64,000 bases of DNA from Planktomarina sp. (GTDB lineage Bacteria > Pseudomonadota > Alphaproteobacteria > Rhodobacterales > Rhodobacteraceae): positions 1 through 64,000 of the forward strand of contig JADHLF010000006.1 in NCBI GenBank assembly GCA_016780825.1. Reading direction: 5' to 3'. The translations under genes were made by a program, and so were the position numbers. This document shows, in pieces, positions 52,390 through 60,952 of the stretch. The notes under the pieces were generated by a model that was given only the letters and a program-made list of their open reading frames with translations, was not told where the DNA came from and ran no database searches. Position 1 is the first letter of the stretch; each line of letters opens with the position of its first letter.

Positions 52390-52737
52390 ATGACTGAAAA
52401 AATTAAGCGCACCCACCATGTCTATACTTTGCTTGTCGAAGTAGGACGCAAAGAAGGCGACGGCCTGCCGAAGGAGGCCACGGGCGGCGCATTGATGATC
52501 TACGCCAGCGGCGTGGATGAGCCCGAAGCCGTGCGCGAAACGGTCGCCATTCTCAAACAAGCCGATCTCGCGCCCTTGGATGTAACCGGCTATGGCAGTT
52601 TGGAAGAACGGCTCGAAGAGGGCCATGACATCACAGAAGACGAGCGCGCCTTGATGCAACGGGCTTTGGATGAGAACAGCGTTGTTGTGGCGCAGGTGAC
52701 ACCTTTTTTCGAAAATGCACCAAAAGGAGCCCATTGA
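52390..52737 (+). CDS. Conserved hypothetical protein in the dap cluster
   Basis: 115-aa soluble acidic protein. I do not recognise a named family. The N-terminus HHVYTLLVEVGRKEGDGLPKEATGG and a helical middle (DEPEAVRETVAILKQADLAPLDVTGYG) are followed by a highly acidic stretch. Its stop overlaps the dapE start (TGATG), so the two are coupled, and it sits between dapD and dapE. A diaminopimelate-related or regulatory role is suggested only by position. Confidence 0.8.
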   Translation: MTEKIKRTHHVYTLLVEVGRKEGDGLPKEATGGALMIYASGVDEPEAVRETVAILKQADLAPLDVTGYGSLEERLEEGHDITEDERALMQRALDENSVVVAQVTPFFENAPKGAH

Positions 52738-53867
52738 TGATTGATCCGGCCACACTCACCGCAGAGCTCATTCGCTGCGCCAGCGTCACCCCGCAAGAGG
52801 GCGGCGCTTTGCAACTTTTAGAGCGGCTTTTGACCGCTCATGGGTTTCAGTGCACACGGGTGGATCGCGGCGATGTGTCCAATCTCTTCGCCCGCTGGGG
52901 AAAAGGCAAAACCTTTGGCTTTAATGGCCACACGGATGTTGTCCCCGTCGGAGATCTAAAGGCATGGAGCGTTGATCCCTTTGGCGCGGAAATTCGTGAT
53001 GGGTTTCTCTATGGCCGGGGCGCCACTGATATGAAATCTGGCGTTGCAGCTTTCGCGGCCGCTGCGATCGATTTTGTCACCGAAAGCCCACCGGATGGCT
53101 CAATTGTGCTGGCCATTACCGGCGATGAAGAAGGCCCGGCCACGGATGGTACGGTTGCGCTTCTTGACTGGATGCAGGCGCAGGGCGAAAGGATGGATCA
53201 TTGCTTGGTCGGCGAGCCGACCTGCCCTGAAGTCATGGGAGATATGATCAAAATTGGCCGTCGCGGTTCGATGAACGGCGTGTTCACCGTCACCGGTGTT
53301 CAGGGGCACTCGGCCTATCCGCATCGGGCCAATAACCCGCTGCCGGCTATGGTGCGCTTGCTGGATCAACTCAGCACGGCCACTTTGGACAAGGGCACAG
53401 CGAATTTTGACCCGTCAACCCTGGCGGTGGTCACCATTGATACAGGCAACCCCGCCACAAATGTCATCCCAGCGCAATGCCGTGCCGTGGTGAACATTCG
53501 GTTCAATGATGCCCATTCCGGCGCCAGCCTGACCAATTGGCTGCAAGATCATGCGGACAAAGTGGCCAAGGCATTTGATGTGCGTATTGACCTAAAAGCC
53601 TGCATTTCGGGCGAAAGTTTCATAACACCTCCTGGGGAATTGTCGGACCTTGTCGCACGCGCGGTACAGGTGGAAACAAACCGGACCCCGGAGCTCTCAA
53701 CCAGCGGCGGCACATCTGATGCCCGTTTTGTGCAGCATCATTGCCCGGTGGTGGAGTTTGGCTTGGTTGGCAAGACCATGCATCAAGTGGATGAGTGTGT
53801 GGAAATCGCGCAAATTCATCAACTCAAATCCATCTATCTGCGAATCTTGCGTGACTATTTCGCCTAG
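52737..53867 (+). CDS. dapE: Succinyl-diaminopimelate desuccinylase DapE
   Basis: 376-aa M20 family zinc hydrolase that frees LL-diaminopimelate from its N-succinyl form. Zinc ligands and catalytic residues are visible: GHTDVVPVGD near residue 65, GRGATDMKSG near 95, DEEGPA near 129-134, and the terminal HQVDE near 351. The ATG at 52737 shares a TGATG overlap with the upstream gene. The end of the gene overlaps a possible GTG start of the next one. Confidence 0.97.
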   Translation: MIDPATLTAELIRCASVTPQEGGALQLLERLLTAHGFQCTRVDRGDVSNLFARWGKGKTFGFNGHTDVVPVGDLKAWSVDPFGAEIRDGFLYGRGATDMKSGVAAFAAAAIDFVTESPPDGSIVLAITGDEEGPATDGTVALLDWMQAQGERMDHCLVGEPTCPEVMGDMIKIGRRGSMNGVFTVTGVQGHSAYPHRANNPLPAMVRLLDQLSTATLDKGTANFDPSTLAVVTIDTGNPATNVIPAQCRAVVNIRFNDAHSGASLTNWLQDHADKVAKAFDVRIDLKACISGESFITPPGELSDLVARAVQVETNRTPELSTSGGTSDARFVQHHCPVVEFGLVGKTMHQVDECVEIAQIHQLKSIYLRILRDYFA

Positions 53868-54459
53868 ATACCGGCGACGCTTGGTGGTCATGGTCAAGGA
53901 GCCACGGCCAGGACGGGTCAAAACCCGGCTCGGGCGTGACATTGGTATGACCGCCGCTGCGTGGTGGTTTCGTCACCAAACCCGCCGGCTGCTGCGCCGC
54001 TTGCAAGATCCGCGTTGGGAGCTGATTTTGAGCGTCGCGCCGGACCATGAGGGGCTGCAAAGCCGCGTTTGGCCGGCGCATTTGCCGCGTATTCCGCAAG
54101 GTTCAGGCGATCTTGGCGCGCGGATGAAACAGGTGTTTGACAGCCTGCCACCAGGGCCAGTTTGCATTATTGGCGCCGATATACCTGAGATTTCGCGCCG
54201 CCATATCTGGAAAGCCTTCACCAGCCTCGGCCCGCATGAGGCGGTCTTCGGCCCGGCCCCAGATGGCGGCTATTGGCTGATCGGCCTGAAACGCAGCCGC
54301 CCCAGCCCAAAAGCTATGTTTGACAACGTACGTTGGTCGACCCCCCATGCTTTGCAAGACAGCCTGACCAGCATGTCAGATCTCAGGGTCGCGCATGTCG
54401 ATATGCTGCGCGATATTGACAGCGCAAACGACCTCAAAAGCCTGAGCGCTGCCCCTTAA
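53851..54459 (+). CDS. DUF2064 / TIGR04282-type glycosyltransferase-like protein
   Basis: About 202-aa GT-A-like protein of the DUF2064 group, seen in arsenosugar and sugar-nucleotide contexts. Visible: VMVKEPRPGRVKTRLGR near the N-terminus, IIGADIPEI with the DxD-like Asp, and FGPAPDGGYWLIGL. The start is uncertain: GTG 53851 (inside dapE), TTG 53881 or ATG 53890; none has a good ribosome site. I chose GTG because it keeps the whole N-terminal beta-strand. The stop overlaps that of the convergent thioredoxin-like gene inside TTAA. Confidence 0.8.
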   Translation: MTISPRYRRRLVVMVKEPRPGRVKTRLGRDIGMTAAAWWFRHQTRRLLRRLQDPRWELILSVAPDHEGLQSRVWPAHLPRIPQGSGDLGARMKQVFDSLPPGPVCIIGADIPEISRRHIWKAFTSLGPHEAVFGPAPDGGYWLIGLKRSRPSPKAMFDNVRWSTPHALQDSLTSMSDLRVAHVDMLRDIDSANDLKSLSAAP

Positions 54460-54866
54460 GCCGCCATGGCTGCGGATAAAGCCGTGTCCAAAAGCGCTTT
54501 GATCTGTTTGCTGGAGGTTCCCGCAACAATACGGCCAAGCTCTTGATCCCCGTGCAGCGCCACCAAAGTCGAGCGGCGTGGAATACCAAGCTCTTTGGCC
54601 AGTTCTCCGCGGCCGAATTGATCATAGTCAATGGTGACAAATTCGATCTTCGCACCATAGGCCGGGTTTTCCTTCAAAAGTCGAGCAAGCGTGCGTTTTT
54701 GAGCGGCGCAGGTGGTGCATCATTCGGTGGTGTAATCCACAAACACGGTTTTACCTTGCGCAAGCAATTGCTTCACCAGCCCCGGCTGATAGGCTTGAGC
54801 GGCCAGCGCCACAGCCGGGGTTGCCAAAAAGCAGCTGGCAGCCATTAAAAAATCACGACGGTTCAT
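54456..54866 (-). pseudogene. Exported thioredoxin-like protein with an in-frame TGA before CxxC
   Basis: One frame runs from ATG 54866 (after GAGGAGAT) to TAA 54456, but codon 49 is TGA (54720-54722). Upstream of it are a twin-Arg-start signal peptide (MNRRDFLMAASCFLATPAVALA) and a thioredoxin N-terminus ending VFVDYTTE; downstream comes CTTCAAQKRTLARLL and a normal thioredoxin-like domain. The TGA occupies the position of Trp in the WCxxC active site, so a TGG-to-TGA change is the simplest explanation. Both catalytic Cys codons survive. The gene is paired with ccdA, 22 bp upstream. Without read-through the product would lack the active site. Confidence 0.82.
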
Positions 54867-54888
54867 GACACGATCTCCTCAAAAGGTT

Positions 54889-55632
54889 TTAAAATCGAAC
54901 AGACAAATCTTGCAGCCAATAGGGTAGGTTTCGCACGGCCCAAACTTCAATCTGGTGGTGCACACCAAAGAGAATAGCAGCCCCCACCAGAACGAAGACC
55001 AACCCCAAGATAGGCCGGGCGCGATGGGACAAAGCGCGCATCCACTGTACCCGGCGTTGCAACAGGTTGCGCGCGCCATATGCCAATAGACAGATGATTG
55101 TGGAAACGCCCAGAGCAAACCCTGTCATGATTGCCCCAGCCCAAAGAAGGGAGCCACCACCGCTGGCCAGAGCAATCGCCCCGCCCAGGGTCGGGCCAAT
55201 ACAGGGCGACCAAACCATACCCAACAGCAGCCCACCGAGGAATTGTCCGGAAAGACGGCCACGATCAACCTCATCCAGCTGCGCGTCCGCCCTGGATGCA
55301 AGCCCAGTGGTCAGCCGGGTGAAGGCGGCGCCCAAGCCCGGCGACACCAACGCCAAGCCAAAGACCACCATGACCCCGGCGGCAATCTGTGCCACCACCT
55401 GATCATTGATCCCCAACGCCGGACCGAAGGCCGAGATGCCGATGCCCAGTGCGATGAACATCAGGCTCATCCCCGCCGCCAAGGCCAAAGGGCCCCATTT
55501 GCTGGCCTGCAAGGCCGTGGCCAGAACGATCGGCAAAACCGGCAACACACAGGGGTTGATCAAGGTCAGCAGCCCCGCAAGATATGCAAAAACGATCTCC
55601 ACCTGATCTTTATGCGTCACATATCCGCCCAT
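54889..55632 (-). CDS. ccdA: CcdA-type cytochrome c biogenesis/thiol-disulfide transporter
   Basis: 247-aa inner-membrane protein with six hydrophobic helices of the CcdA/DsbD-beta family, carrying electrons from cytoplasmic thioredoxin to periplasmic thiol proteins. The two redox Cys are in LINPCVLPVLP (near residue 28) and VWSPCIGPTLGG (near 142). Start chosen at ATG 55632 (MGGYVTHKDQ); five more codons upstream are possible. It is directly upstream of the interrupted thioredoxin-like gene, presumably its partner. Confidence 0.9.
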   Translation of the reverse strand: MGGYVTHKDQVEIVFAYLAGLLTLINPCVLPVLPIVLATALQASKWGPLALAAGMSLMFIALGIGISAFGPALGINDQVVAQIAAGVMVVFGLALVSPGLGAAFTRLTTGLASRADAQLDEVDRGRLSGQFLGGLLLGMVWSPCIGPTLGGAIALASGGGSLLWAGAIMTGFALGVSTIICLLAYGARNLLQRRVQWMRALSHRARPILGLVFVLVGAAILFGVHHQIEVWAVRNLPYWLQDLSVRF

Positions 55633-55675
55633 GTCACCAAGATACACAGGCCGATGCGATCACATTATCGTGTTG

Positions 55676-56545
55676 TTATTGCAATGTTTGCCGGGCCATT
55701 TGTACCGCCAAAATGCCAAACATAATGACAAGAACCCCCACAATATCCCAAATACGCAGGGTCTCGCCCAACAACACAGCTGCAATCATCACCCCAAAAA
55801 ATGGATTTAAAAAATGGAAGGTTGCCGCCTTCACCGCGCCAATACGTTGAACCAACCAGAACCAAATGAAGGTGGCCACAAGACCGGGCATTAAGACCGT
55901 ATAGGAAAAGGCCAGCACCAATTTCACCGACCAGTTGACCAAAGGCTGGTCGAAAAGGAGACCTGGGATGAGCAGAATGGCCGAGCCCACCAGCATTTGC
56001 AGCCCAACAATCATCAAAAGATTTCCCCCCGATGATGCGCCGCGCACCATCAAGGTTGCCACGGTCAGCGAAGCCACCGCGATGAAACACAGGGCAATGC
56101 CATAAAAATCAGCCCCCGCCTGTATCCGAGATCCCATGATGAGGGCAACCCCGCCCGCACCAGCGCAAAGGCCTAAGACGCCCAGCGCCGAAAGGCGTTC
56201 GCGAAAGATCACCCAACCGGCAAAGCCGACCGCCAAGGGCATGGTTGAGGCGATGATCGAGGCTAAAGAGGCTTCCACCGTCTGCATCGCCACGAAATTC
56301 AATCCCAAATACAAAGCATTTTGGCAAAGCCCAAACACAATAGTGGCGCGCCACTGTCCAGCAGTGAGGCGCCATGACTGCCCCAAACACCGCGCAAGGG
56401 CGATGCCAATCAATCCTGAAATCAAAAACCTTAGAGAAAGAGAAAGAATCGGCGGCGCATCTGCCACAATGATCCGAGCGGAGGTGAATGCAGAGGACCA
56501 GATTAACGCGAATGCCAAGCCAGCCAAAATAGCGCGTATGTCCAT
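55676..56545 (-). CDS. EamA/DMT family transporter
   Basis: 289-aa inner-membrane protein with ten hydrophobic helices in two EamA repeats; starts FALIWSSAFTSARI, a common DMT N-terminus. Likely exports or imports a metabolite of unknown identity. ATG 56545 follows AAGGAAAATACCCC. It is 43 bp upstream of ccdA on the same strand. Confidence 0.88.
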   Translation of the reverse strand: MDIRAILAGLAFALIWSSAFTSARIIVADAPPILSLSLRFLISGLIGIALARCLGQSWRLTAGQWRATIVFGLCQNALYLGLNFVAMQTVEASLASIIASTMPLAVGFAGWVIFRERLSALGVLGLCAGAGGVALIMGSRIQAGADFYGIALCFIAVASLTVATLMVRGASSGGNLLMIVGLQMLVGSAILLIPGLLFDQPLVNWSVKLVLAFSYTVLMPGLVATFIWFWLVQRIGAVKAATFHFLNPFFGVMIAAVLLGETLRIWDIVGVLVIMFGILAVQMARQTLQ

Positions 56546-56638
56546 GGGGTATTTTCCTTAACCGACCGGATGGAGCTTGGCGCAGTATGGCGCCCTGAGC
56601 AAGGCCATTTTGCGCCCACCACAGCCTTTGCGCATGCA

Positions 56639-56670
56639 AAAGCCCGCGCCTTGGACGTGGCGCGGGCTTT
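56639..56670. terminator. Intrinsic terminator after the HU gene
   Basis: AAAGCCCGCGCC and GGCGCGGGCTTT form a perfect 12-bp stem with an 8-nt loop, 20 nt beyond the HU stop on the minus strand and followed there by one more U then GC. The A/T ends make it usable on both strands. Confidence 0.85.
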
Positions 56671-56690
56671 CATCAAACAGGTCGGTTGAT

Positions 56691-56978
56691 TTAACCGTTT
56701 ACGCTGTCTTTCAGCGCCTTTGCGATGGTCATTTTGACAACTTTATCCGCATCTTTTTTGAAGCTTTCACCAGTGGCGGGGTTGCGCACCATCCGCTCTG
56801 GGCGTTCACGGCAATAGATTTTGCCAACACCTGGCAAAGTTACAGCGCCACCGCCGGACACTTCGCTGGTGATCAATTCACAGATCGCATCCAAAGACGC
56901 GGCAGCGGATTTTTTATCCGTATCCATTTTCTCTGCCAAGGCAGCGACCAATTGTGTTTTCGTCATAGGTTTCGACAT
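56691..56978 (-). CDS. hup: HU family DNA-binding protein
   Basis: 95-aa histone-like nucleoid protein. The HU fold is complete: TKTQLVAALAEKM, the helical core, VTLPGVGKI, the beta-arm with RPERMVRNPATGE carrying the intercalating Pro, and VVKMTIAKALKDSV at the C-terminus. The ATG follows TTAGGAG. A small hairpin GCCCAA-CACC-TTGGGC (56996-57011) lies in its leader. It has its own promoter region and terminator, consistent with strong monocistronic expression. Confidence 0.95.
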   Translation of the reverse strand: MSKPMTKTQLVAALAEKMDTDKKSAAASLDAICELITSEVSGGGAVTLPGVGKIYCRERPERMVRNPATGESFKKDADKVVKMTIAKALKDSVNG

Positions 56979-57099
56979 CTATTTTCTCCTAACAAGCCCA
57001 ACACCTTGGGCACCAATCTCAGACAGTTAACTGCATATTGTAGCGAGACACAACAAATTGTATCGCATAAATTGAAAAAAATGGCCTAAAGTCTCAAAT

Positions 57100-58575
57100 T
57101 TACAGAAATGCTGTCTCCTCAAAACTCCTTAATTTACGCGAATGTATTCTTTCCAGCGGCATTTCACGCAAAAGCTCCATTGCGCGAATACCTATTCGAA
57201 GATGACGGGCCACTTGGGTCTTGTAAAAGCTTGTGGCCATGCCGGGCAATTTCAACTCCCCATGCAGCGGCTTATCGCTGACGCACAGCAAGGTGCCATA
57301 GGGCACGCGGAAGCGATAGCCATTGGCGGCAATGGTGGCGCTTTCCATATCAAGCGCAATGGCACGCGATTGGCTTAGCCGATGCACCGGGCCGGATTGG
57401 TCTCGCAGCTCCCAGTTGCGATTGTCGATGGTCGCCACCGTTCCAGTGCGCATGATTTGCTTCAAATCATAACCCTGAAGGGCTGTAATCTCAGCCACGG
57501 CCTGCTCCAGGCTCGTTTGGATTTCGGCTAGGGCTGGGATCGGCACCCAAACCGGCAAATCGTCATCCAAGACATGATCTTCCCGCAAATAGGCATGGGC
57601 CAGTACAAAATCTCCCAGGCTTTGCGAATTGCGCAGGCCGGCGCAGTGGCCCACCATGATCCAAGCGTGCGGACGCAACACAGCGATATGATCGGTGGCG
57701 GTCTTGGCATTTGAGGGGCCAACGCCGATATTCACCAATGTGATGCCACTGCCATCTGCACGGGTCAGGTGATAGGTCGGCATTTGCGGCATTTTTTGCG
57801 GCGCTGGCAGAGGAGCATCTGCAGCTGTGATGCACTGATCGTCAGGGCCAACAAAGGCCAGATAGCCGCTGTTTGGATCGGCCATTTGCTCGCGGGCGAA
57901 GGCCTCAAATTCCTCCACATAGAATTGGTAGTTGGTAAACAAAACATGGTTCTGGAAAAATTTCGGATCCGTCGCAGTGTAATGGCGCAAACGCGCCAAG
58001 GCGTAATCCACCCTCTGCGCGGCAAATAGGGCCAAGGGTTGACTGCCATCTGGCTGCACCACATCGGTACCGTTCACGATATTATCATTGGTGGTGGCCA
58101 AATCAGGCACATCGAACACATCCCGCAGCACAAAACCAGCCGCATCCGCTGGAACCACAAGGCTTGGATCATGCGCCACGGCGAAATGGACCGGGATGGG
58201 CGTGGTCGAATAGCCAACCTGTACCTCGCAGCCATGGTTTGCAATCAACAAGCCCAATTGTTGCTCCAGATAGTTTCGGAACAAGCCCGGTTGGGTGATG
58301 GTCGTGGAAAAGACGCCCGGCCCAGAGACATAACCATAAGACAGGCGGCTGTCTATTGAGGCATAGCTCGAAGTTGTTATGCGCACCTCTGGGTAAAAAG
58401 CCCGATAGCGTGTGCTGCTGCCGCCCGATTCCAAAACAGAGATAAATTTTTCGCATAAAAACCCAGAGGCCTTTTCGTAAAGGGCGATCAAATGTGCAAC
58501 GGCCGCAGGCGCATGCGCAAAGCTCCGCGGGGCGGCGTCATCCGGGAGGGTGAAAACAGGCTCAGGCGCGTGCAT
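57100..58575 (-). CDS. amn: AMP nucleosidase
   Basis: 491-aa enzyme splitting AMP to adenine and ribose 5-phosphate. It has the N-terminal AMP nucleosidase domain and a C-terminal phosphorylase-fold domain (GVGPSNAKTATDH near 300, HCAGLRNSQSLGDFVLAHAY, and the C-terminal DMESATIAANGYRFRVPYGTLLCVSD). The start ATG 58575 lies inside the end of the adenine deaminase gene (14-bp overlap), so the two are coupled. Together they turn surplus AMP into hypoxanthine. Confidence 0.94.
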   Translation of the reverse strand: MHAPEPVFTLPDDAAPRSFAHAPAAVAHLIALYEKASGFLCEKFISVLESGGSSTRYRAFYPEVRITTSSYASIDSRLSYGYVSGPGVFSTTITQPGLFRNYLEQQLGLLIANHGCEVQVGYSTTPIPVHFAVAHDPSLVVPADAAGFVLRDVFDVPDLATTNDNIVNGTDVVQPDGSQPLALFAAQRVDYALARLRHYTATDPKFFQNHVLFTNYQFYVEEFEAFAREQMADPNSGYLAFVGPDDQCITAADAPLPAPQKMPQMPTYHLTRADGSGITLVNIGVGPSNAKTATDHIAVLRPHAWIMVGHCAGLRNSQSLGDFVLAHAYLREDHVLDDDLPVWVPIPALAEIQTSLEQAVAEITALQGYDLKQIMRTGTVATIDNRNWELRDQSGPVHRLSQSRAIALDMESATIAANGYRFRVPYGTLLCVSDKPLHGELKLPGMATSFYKTQVARHLRIGIRAMELLREMPLERIHSRKLRSFEETAFL

Positions 58576-60376
58576 CTTGCGCCCCCTCCTCTTGCACCAA
58601 AGGCACAAGCTCAAATCTGCGCACATCGACCAGCCCGAGATCTGAAATGCGCAGATCTGGGATCACCACAAGCGCCAAGAGGGAATGCTGCATGTAAGCA
58701 TTGTTCAAGTGACAGCCGCATTCAGCCATGGCCTGGACCATAGCTTTGGCCTTCGCCGCAACCTCTTCGGCCGGCGCATCGGACATGAGGCCGGCAATGG
58801 GCAGTTCCACCAAGGCCAATTCCCGCCCGTCTTTCCATACGCTCACGCCGCCACCCACCGCCGCCAGGCGATTGGCCGCCAGCGCCATATGCTCGGCACA
58901 GGTGCCCACCACAATCATATGATGGCTGTCATGGGCCACGGTCGAGGCGATGGCCATCTCGCCCTGATAGCCAAAACCCGACACGAAGCCATTGGTCACA
59001 CTGCCCCGGGCCCGGTGCCGCTCAACCAAAGCAATTTGGCAAACATCCCCTTGCCCACAAATGCGCCCTGCCCGCACCGGAAGCTCCGCCTCCAGCGCCT
59101 GCGTCGGCGCTTGGTTTTCCACCACGCCAATCACGCGCACTTTCGCCACCTCAGCGCCGGCATCTGGCGCAGGAATGGTAAACTCAGCGGCAGATTTCTC
59201 TGCCCCCATGTGGACCGTATTGCGCGCCGCAGCCGGCCAGTCGATATGGGGGCACTCCGTGGTGATCCGCCCCGCCAGCGCCACGGTCTTGCCCCGCGCA
59301 ATCACCCGTTCAATCGGCAGGTCTCGCAGGTCAGAGGTTAAAATCACATCCGCCCGTCGGCCCGGCGCAATACTGCCCAATTCCCGCTCCAGACCAAAAT
59401 GCGTTGCCGTGTTGATCGTGGCCATTTGCAGCGCGACCAAAGGATCACAGCCGCAAGCGATGGCATGACGCACCACCCGGTTCATATGGCCGTCCTGCAC
59501 GAGAGTTCCGGAATGGCAATCATCTGTGCACAAAATGAAGTTGCGCGGATCCAGCCCCTTTTCGGTGATCGCCGTGATTTGCGTTTCCACATCATACCAC
59601 GCACTGCCCAGGCGCATCATCGAGCGCATTCCTTGCCGCACGCGCATGACCGCATCCGCCTCGCAGGTGCCTTCATGATCATCAGCCGGGCCACCCGCAG
59701 CATAGGCATGAAACGCCGGCCCCAGATCAGGGCTGGCATAATGGCCGCCAATGATCTTTCCAGCGCGGGCGGTGGCCGCCATCTCGGCCAACATCTGCGG
59801 ATCACCGTTCACAACGGCGGGGAAATTCATCATCTCCCCAAGCCCGATGATCCCGGGCCATTGCATGGCCTCCGCCACATCCTCAGCGCTGATCTCATAG
59901 CCTGTGGTCTCCAGACCCGGCGCCGAGGGTGCACAGCTTGGCATTTGGGTGAAGATATTCACCGGCTGCATCAACCCCTCATCATGCATCAGCTTCACCC
60001 CGGCCAAGCCCATAACATTGGCAATCTCATGGGGATCGGTGAACATCGTGGTTGTACCATGCGGGATAACCGCGCGGGCAAATTCCGCAGGGGTCAGCAT
60101 GCCACTTTCCACATGCATATGCCCGTCACACAGGCCGGGGATCACATAGCCGCTCCAGCTCAACACCTCGGTCTCAGGCCCGATGCAATGGCTTGCGTCC
60201 GGGCCAACATAGGCGAAGCGCCCCGCGGCAATGGCAACATCCCATCGCAAAATTTCACGCGTATGCAAATTGGCCAATTGGCCGCCTAAAATTACAAGAT
60301 CCGCTGGTCTGCGCCCCGCGGCCACCGCCACCAGATCGGCAGCGCACTCAGACCAAGCCCTAAATGAATTTTCCAT
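58562..60376 (-). CDS. ade: Adenine deaminase
   Basis: 604-aa amidohydrolase, bacterial Ade type, deaminating adenine to hypoxanthine with Mn/Fe. Metal site HMHVESG near residues 86-92, TDPHEIANVMG near 111, DDCHSG near 289, and the C-terminal domain with SHHMIVVG (near 485). First gene of the leftward ade-amn pair. It is divergent from arsC, with an 86-bp gap for promoters. Confidence 0.95.
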   Translation of the reverse strand: MENSFRAWSECAADLVAVAAGRRPADLVILGGQLANLHTREILRWDVAIAAGRFAYVGPDASHCIGPETEVLSWSGYVIPGLCDGHMHVESGMLTPAEFARAVIPHGTTTMFTDPHEIANVMGLAGVKLMHDEGLMQPVNIFTQMPSCAPSAPGLETTGYEISAEDVAEAMQWPGIIGLGEMMNFPAVVNGDPQMLAEMAATARAGKIIGGHYASPDLGPAFHAYAAGGPADDHEGTCEADAVMRVRQGMRSMMRLGSAWYDVETQITAITEKGLDPRNFILCTDDCHSGTLVQDGHMNRVVRHAIACGCDPLVALQMATINTATHFGLERELGSIAPGRRADVILTSDLRDLPIERVIARGKTVALAGRITTECPHIDWPAAARNTVHMGAEKSAAEFTIPAPDAGAEVAKVRVIGVVENQAPTQALEAELPVRAGRICGQGDVCQIALVERHRARGSVTNGFVSGFGYQGEMAIASTVAHDSHHMIVVGTCAEHMALAANRLAAVGGGVSVWKDGRELALVELPIAGLMSDAPAEEVAAKAKAMVQAMAECGCHLNNAYMQHSLLALVVIPDLRISDLGLVDVRRFELVPLVQEEGAQDARA

Positions 60377-60462
60377 AAGTTAGATTTTCCGATCTAGACG
60401 GGCTGCGCAAGTCCCTTTAGAGTTTTTTTCACAGTAAAATACCTTTGGGTAAAGGGTTTAGT

Positions 60463-60891
60463 ATGAATATTGTTATTTTCCACAACCCCAATTGCGGCAC
60501 GTCGCGTAATGTGGTGCAGATTGTTAAAGATGCTGGTTTCAGCCCAACAGTGGTTGAATATCTGGTGACCGGCTGGACAAAGCCACAGCTTCAAACCCTA
60601 TTTGCCACCGCAGGCCTGAGCGCCCGGGACGCCTTGCGTACCTCAAAATCGCCAGCCGAAGAGCTGGGGTTGACGGGTCCTGATGTGACCGAAGAGCAAT
60701 TGCTCGATGCCATGGTGGCCCATCCCATCTTGGTCAACCGCCCCTTTGTTGCCTGTAAAGGGCAGGTGCGCCTCTGCCGCCCCTCGGGGCAAGTGCTCGA
60801 GATGTTGCCGCAATGGCCCGCCGCCCCCTATGCCAAGGAAGATGGCAGCCCGCTCATCACAGCCGATGGCGCCCTGGTGCCAGGCGCCTAG
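60463..60891 (+). CDS. arsC: Arsenate reductase (glutaredoxin-coupled ArsC type)
   Basis: 142-aa ArsC of the glutaredoxin-dependent (plasmid R773-like) family. Active Cys11 in NPNCGTSRN, followed by the Arg set including RPFVACKGQVRLCRP near residue 93-107. It reduces arsenate to arsenite using GSH and glutaredoxin; export genes (arsB, acr3) are not adjacent. The start chosen is ATG 60463; a few codons upstream are open. It could equally be a stress-related ArsC paralogue (YffB/Spx group), but the length and Arg pattern favour ArsC. Confidence 0.9.
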   Translation: MNIVIFHNPNCGTSRNVVQIVKDAGFSPTVVEYLVTGWTKPQLQTLFATAGLSARDALRTSKSPAEELGLTGPDVTEEQLLDAMVAHPILVNRPFVACKGQVRLCRPSGQVLEMLPQWPAAPYAKEDGSPLITADGALVPGA

Positions 60892-60952
60892 CCTGACGCC
60901 GGCGATCTCAAATAAGGCAGGTTTTCTTGCCGCAACGACAAAGGACAATCCC

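Noticed and set aside
54720..54722. Selenocysteine reading of the TGA in the thioredoxin-like gene
   Set aside because: The codon precedes an intact CxxC and sits at the Trp position; no Sec-insertion structure was recognised just downstream.
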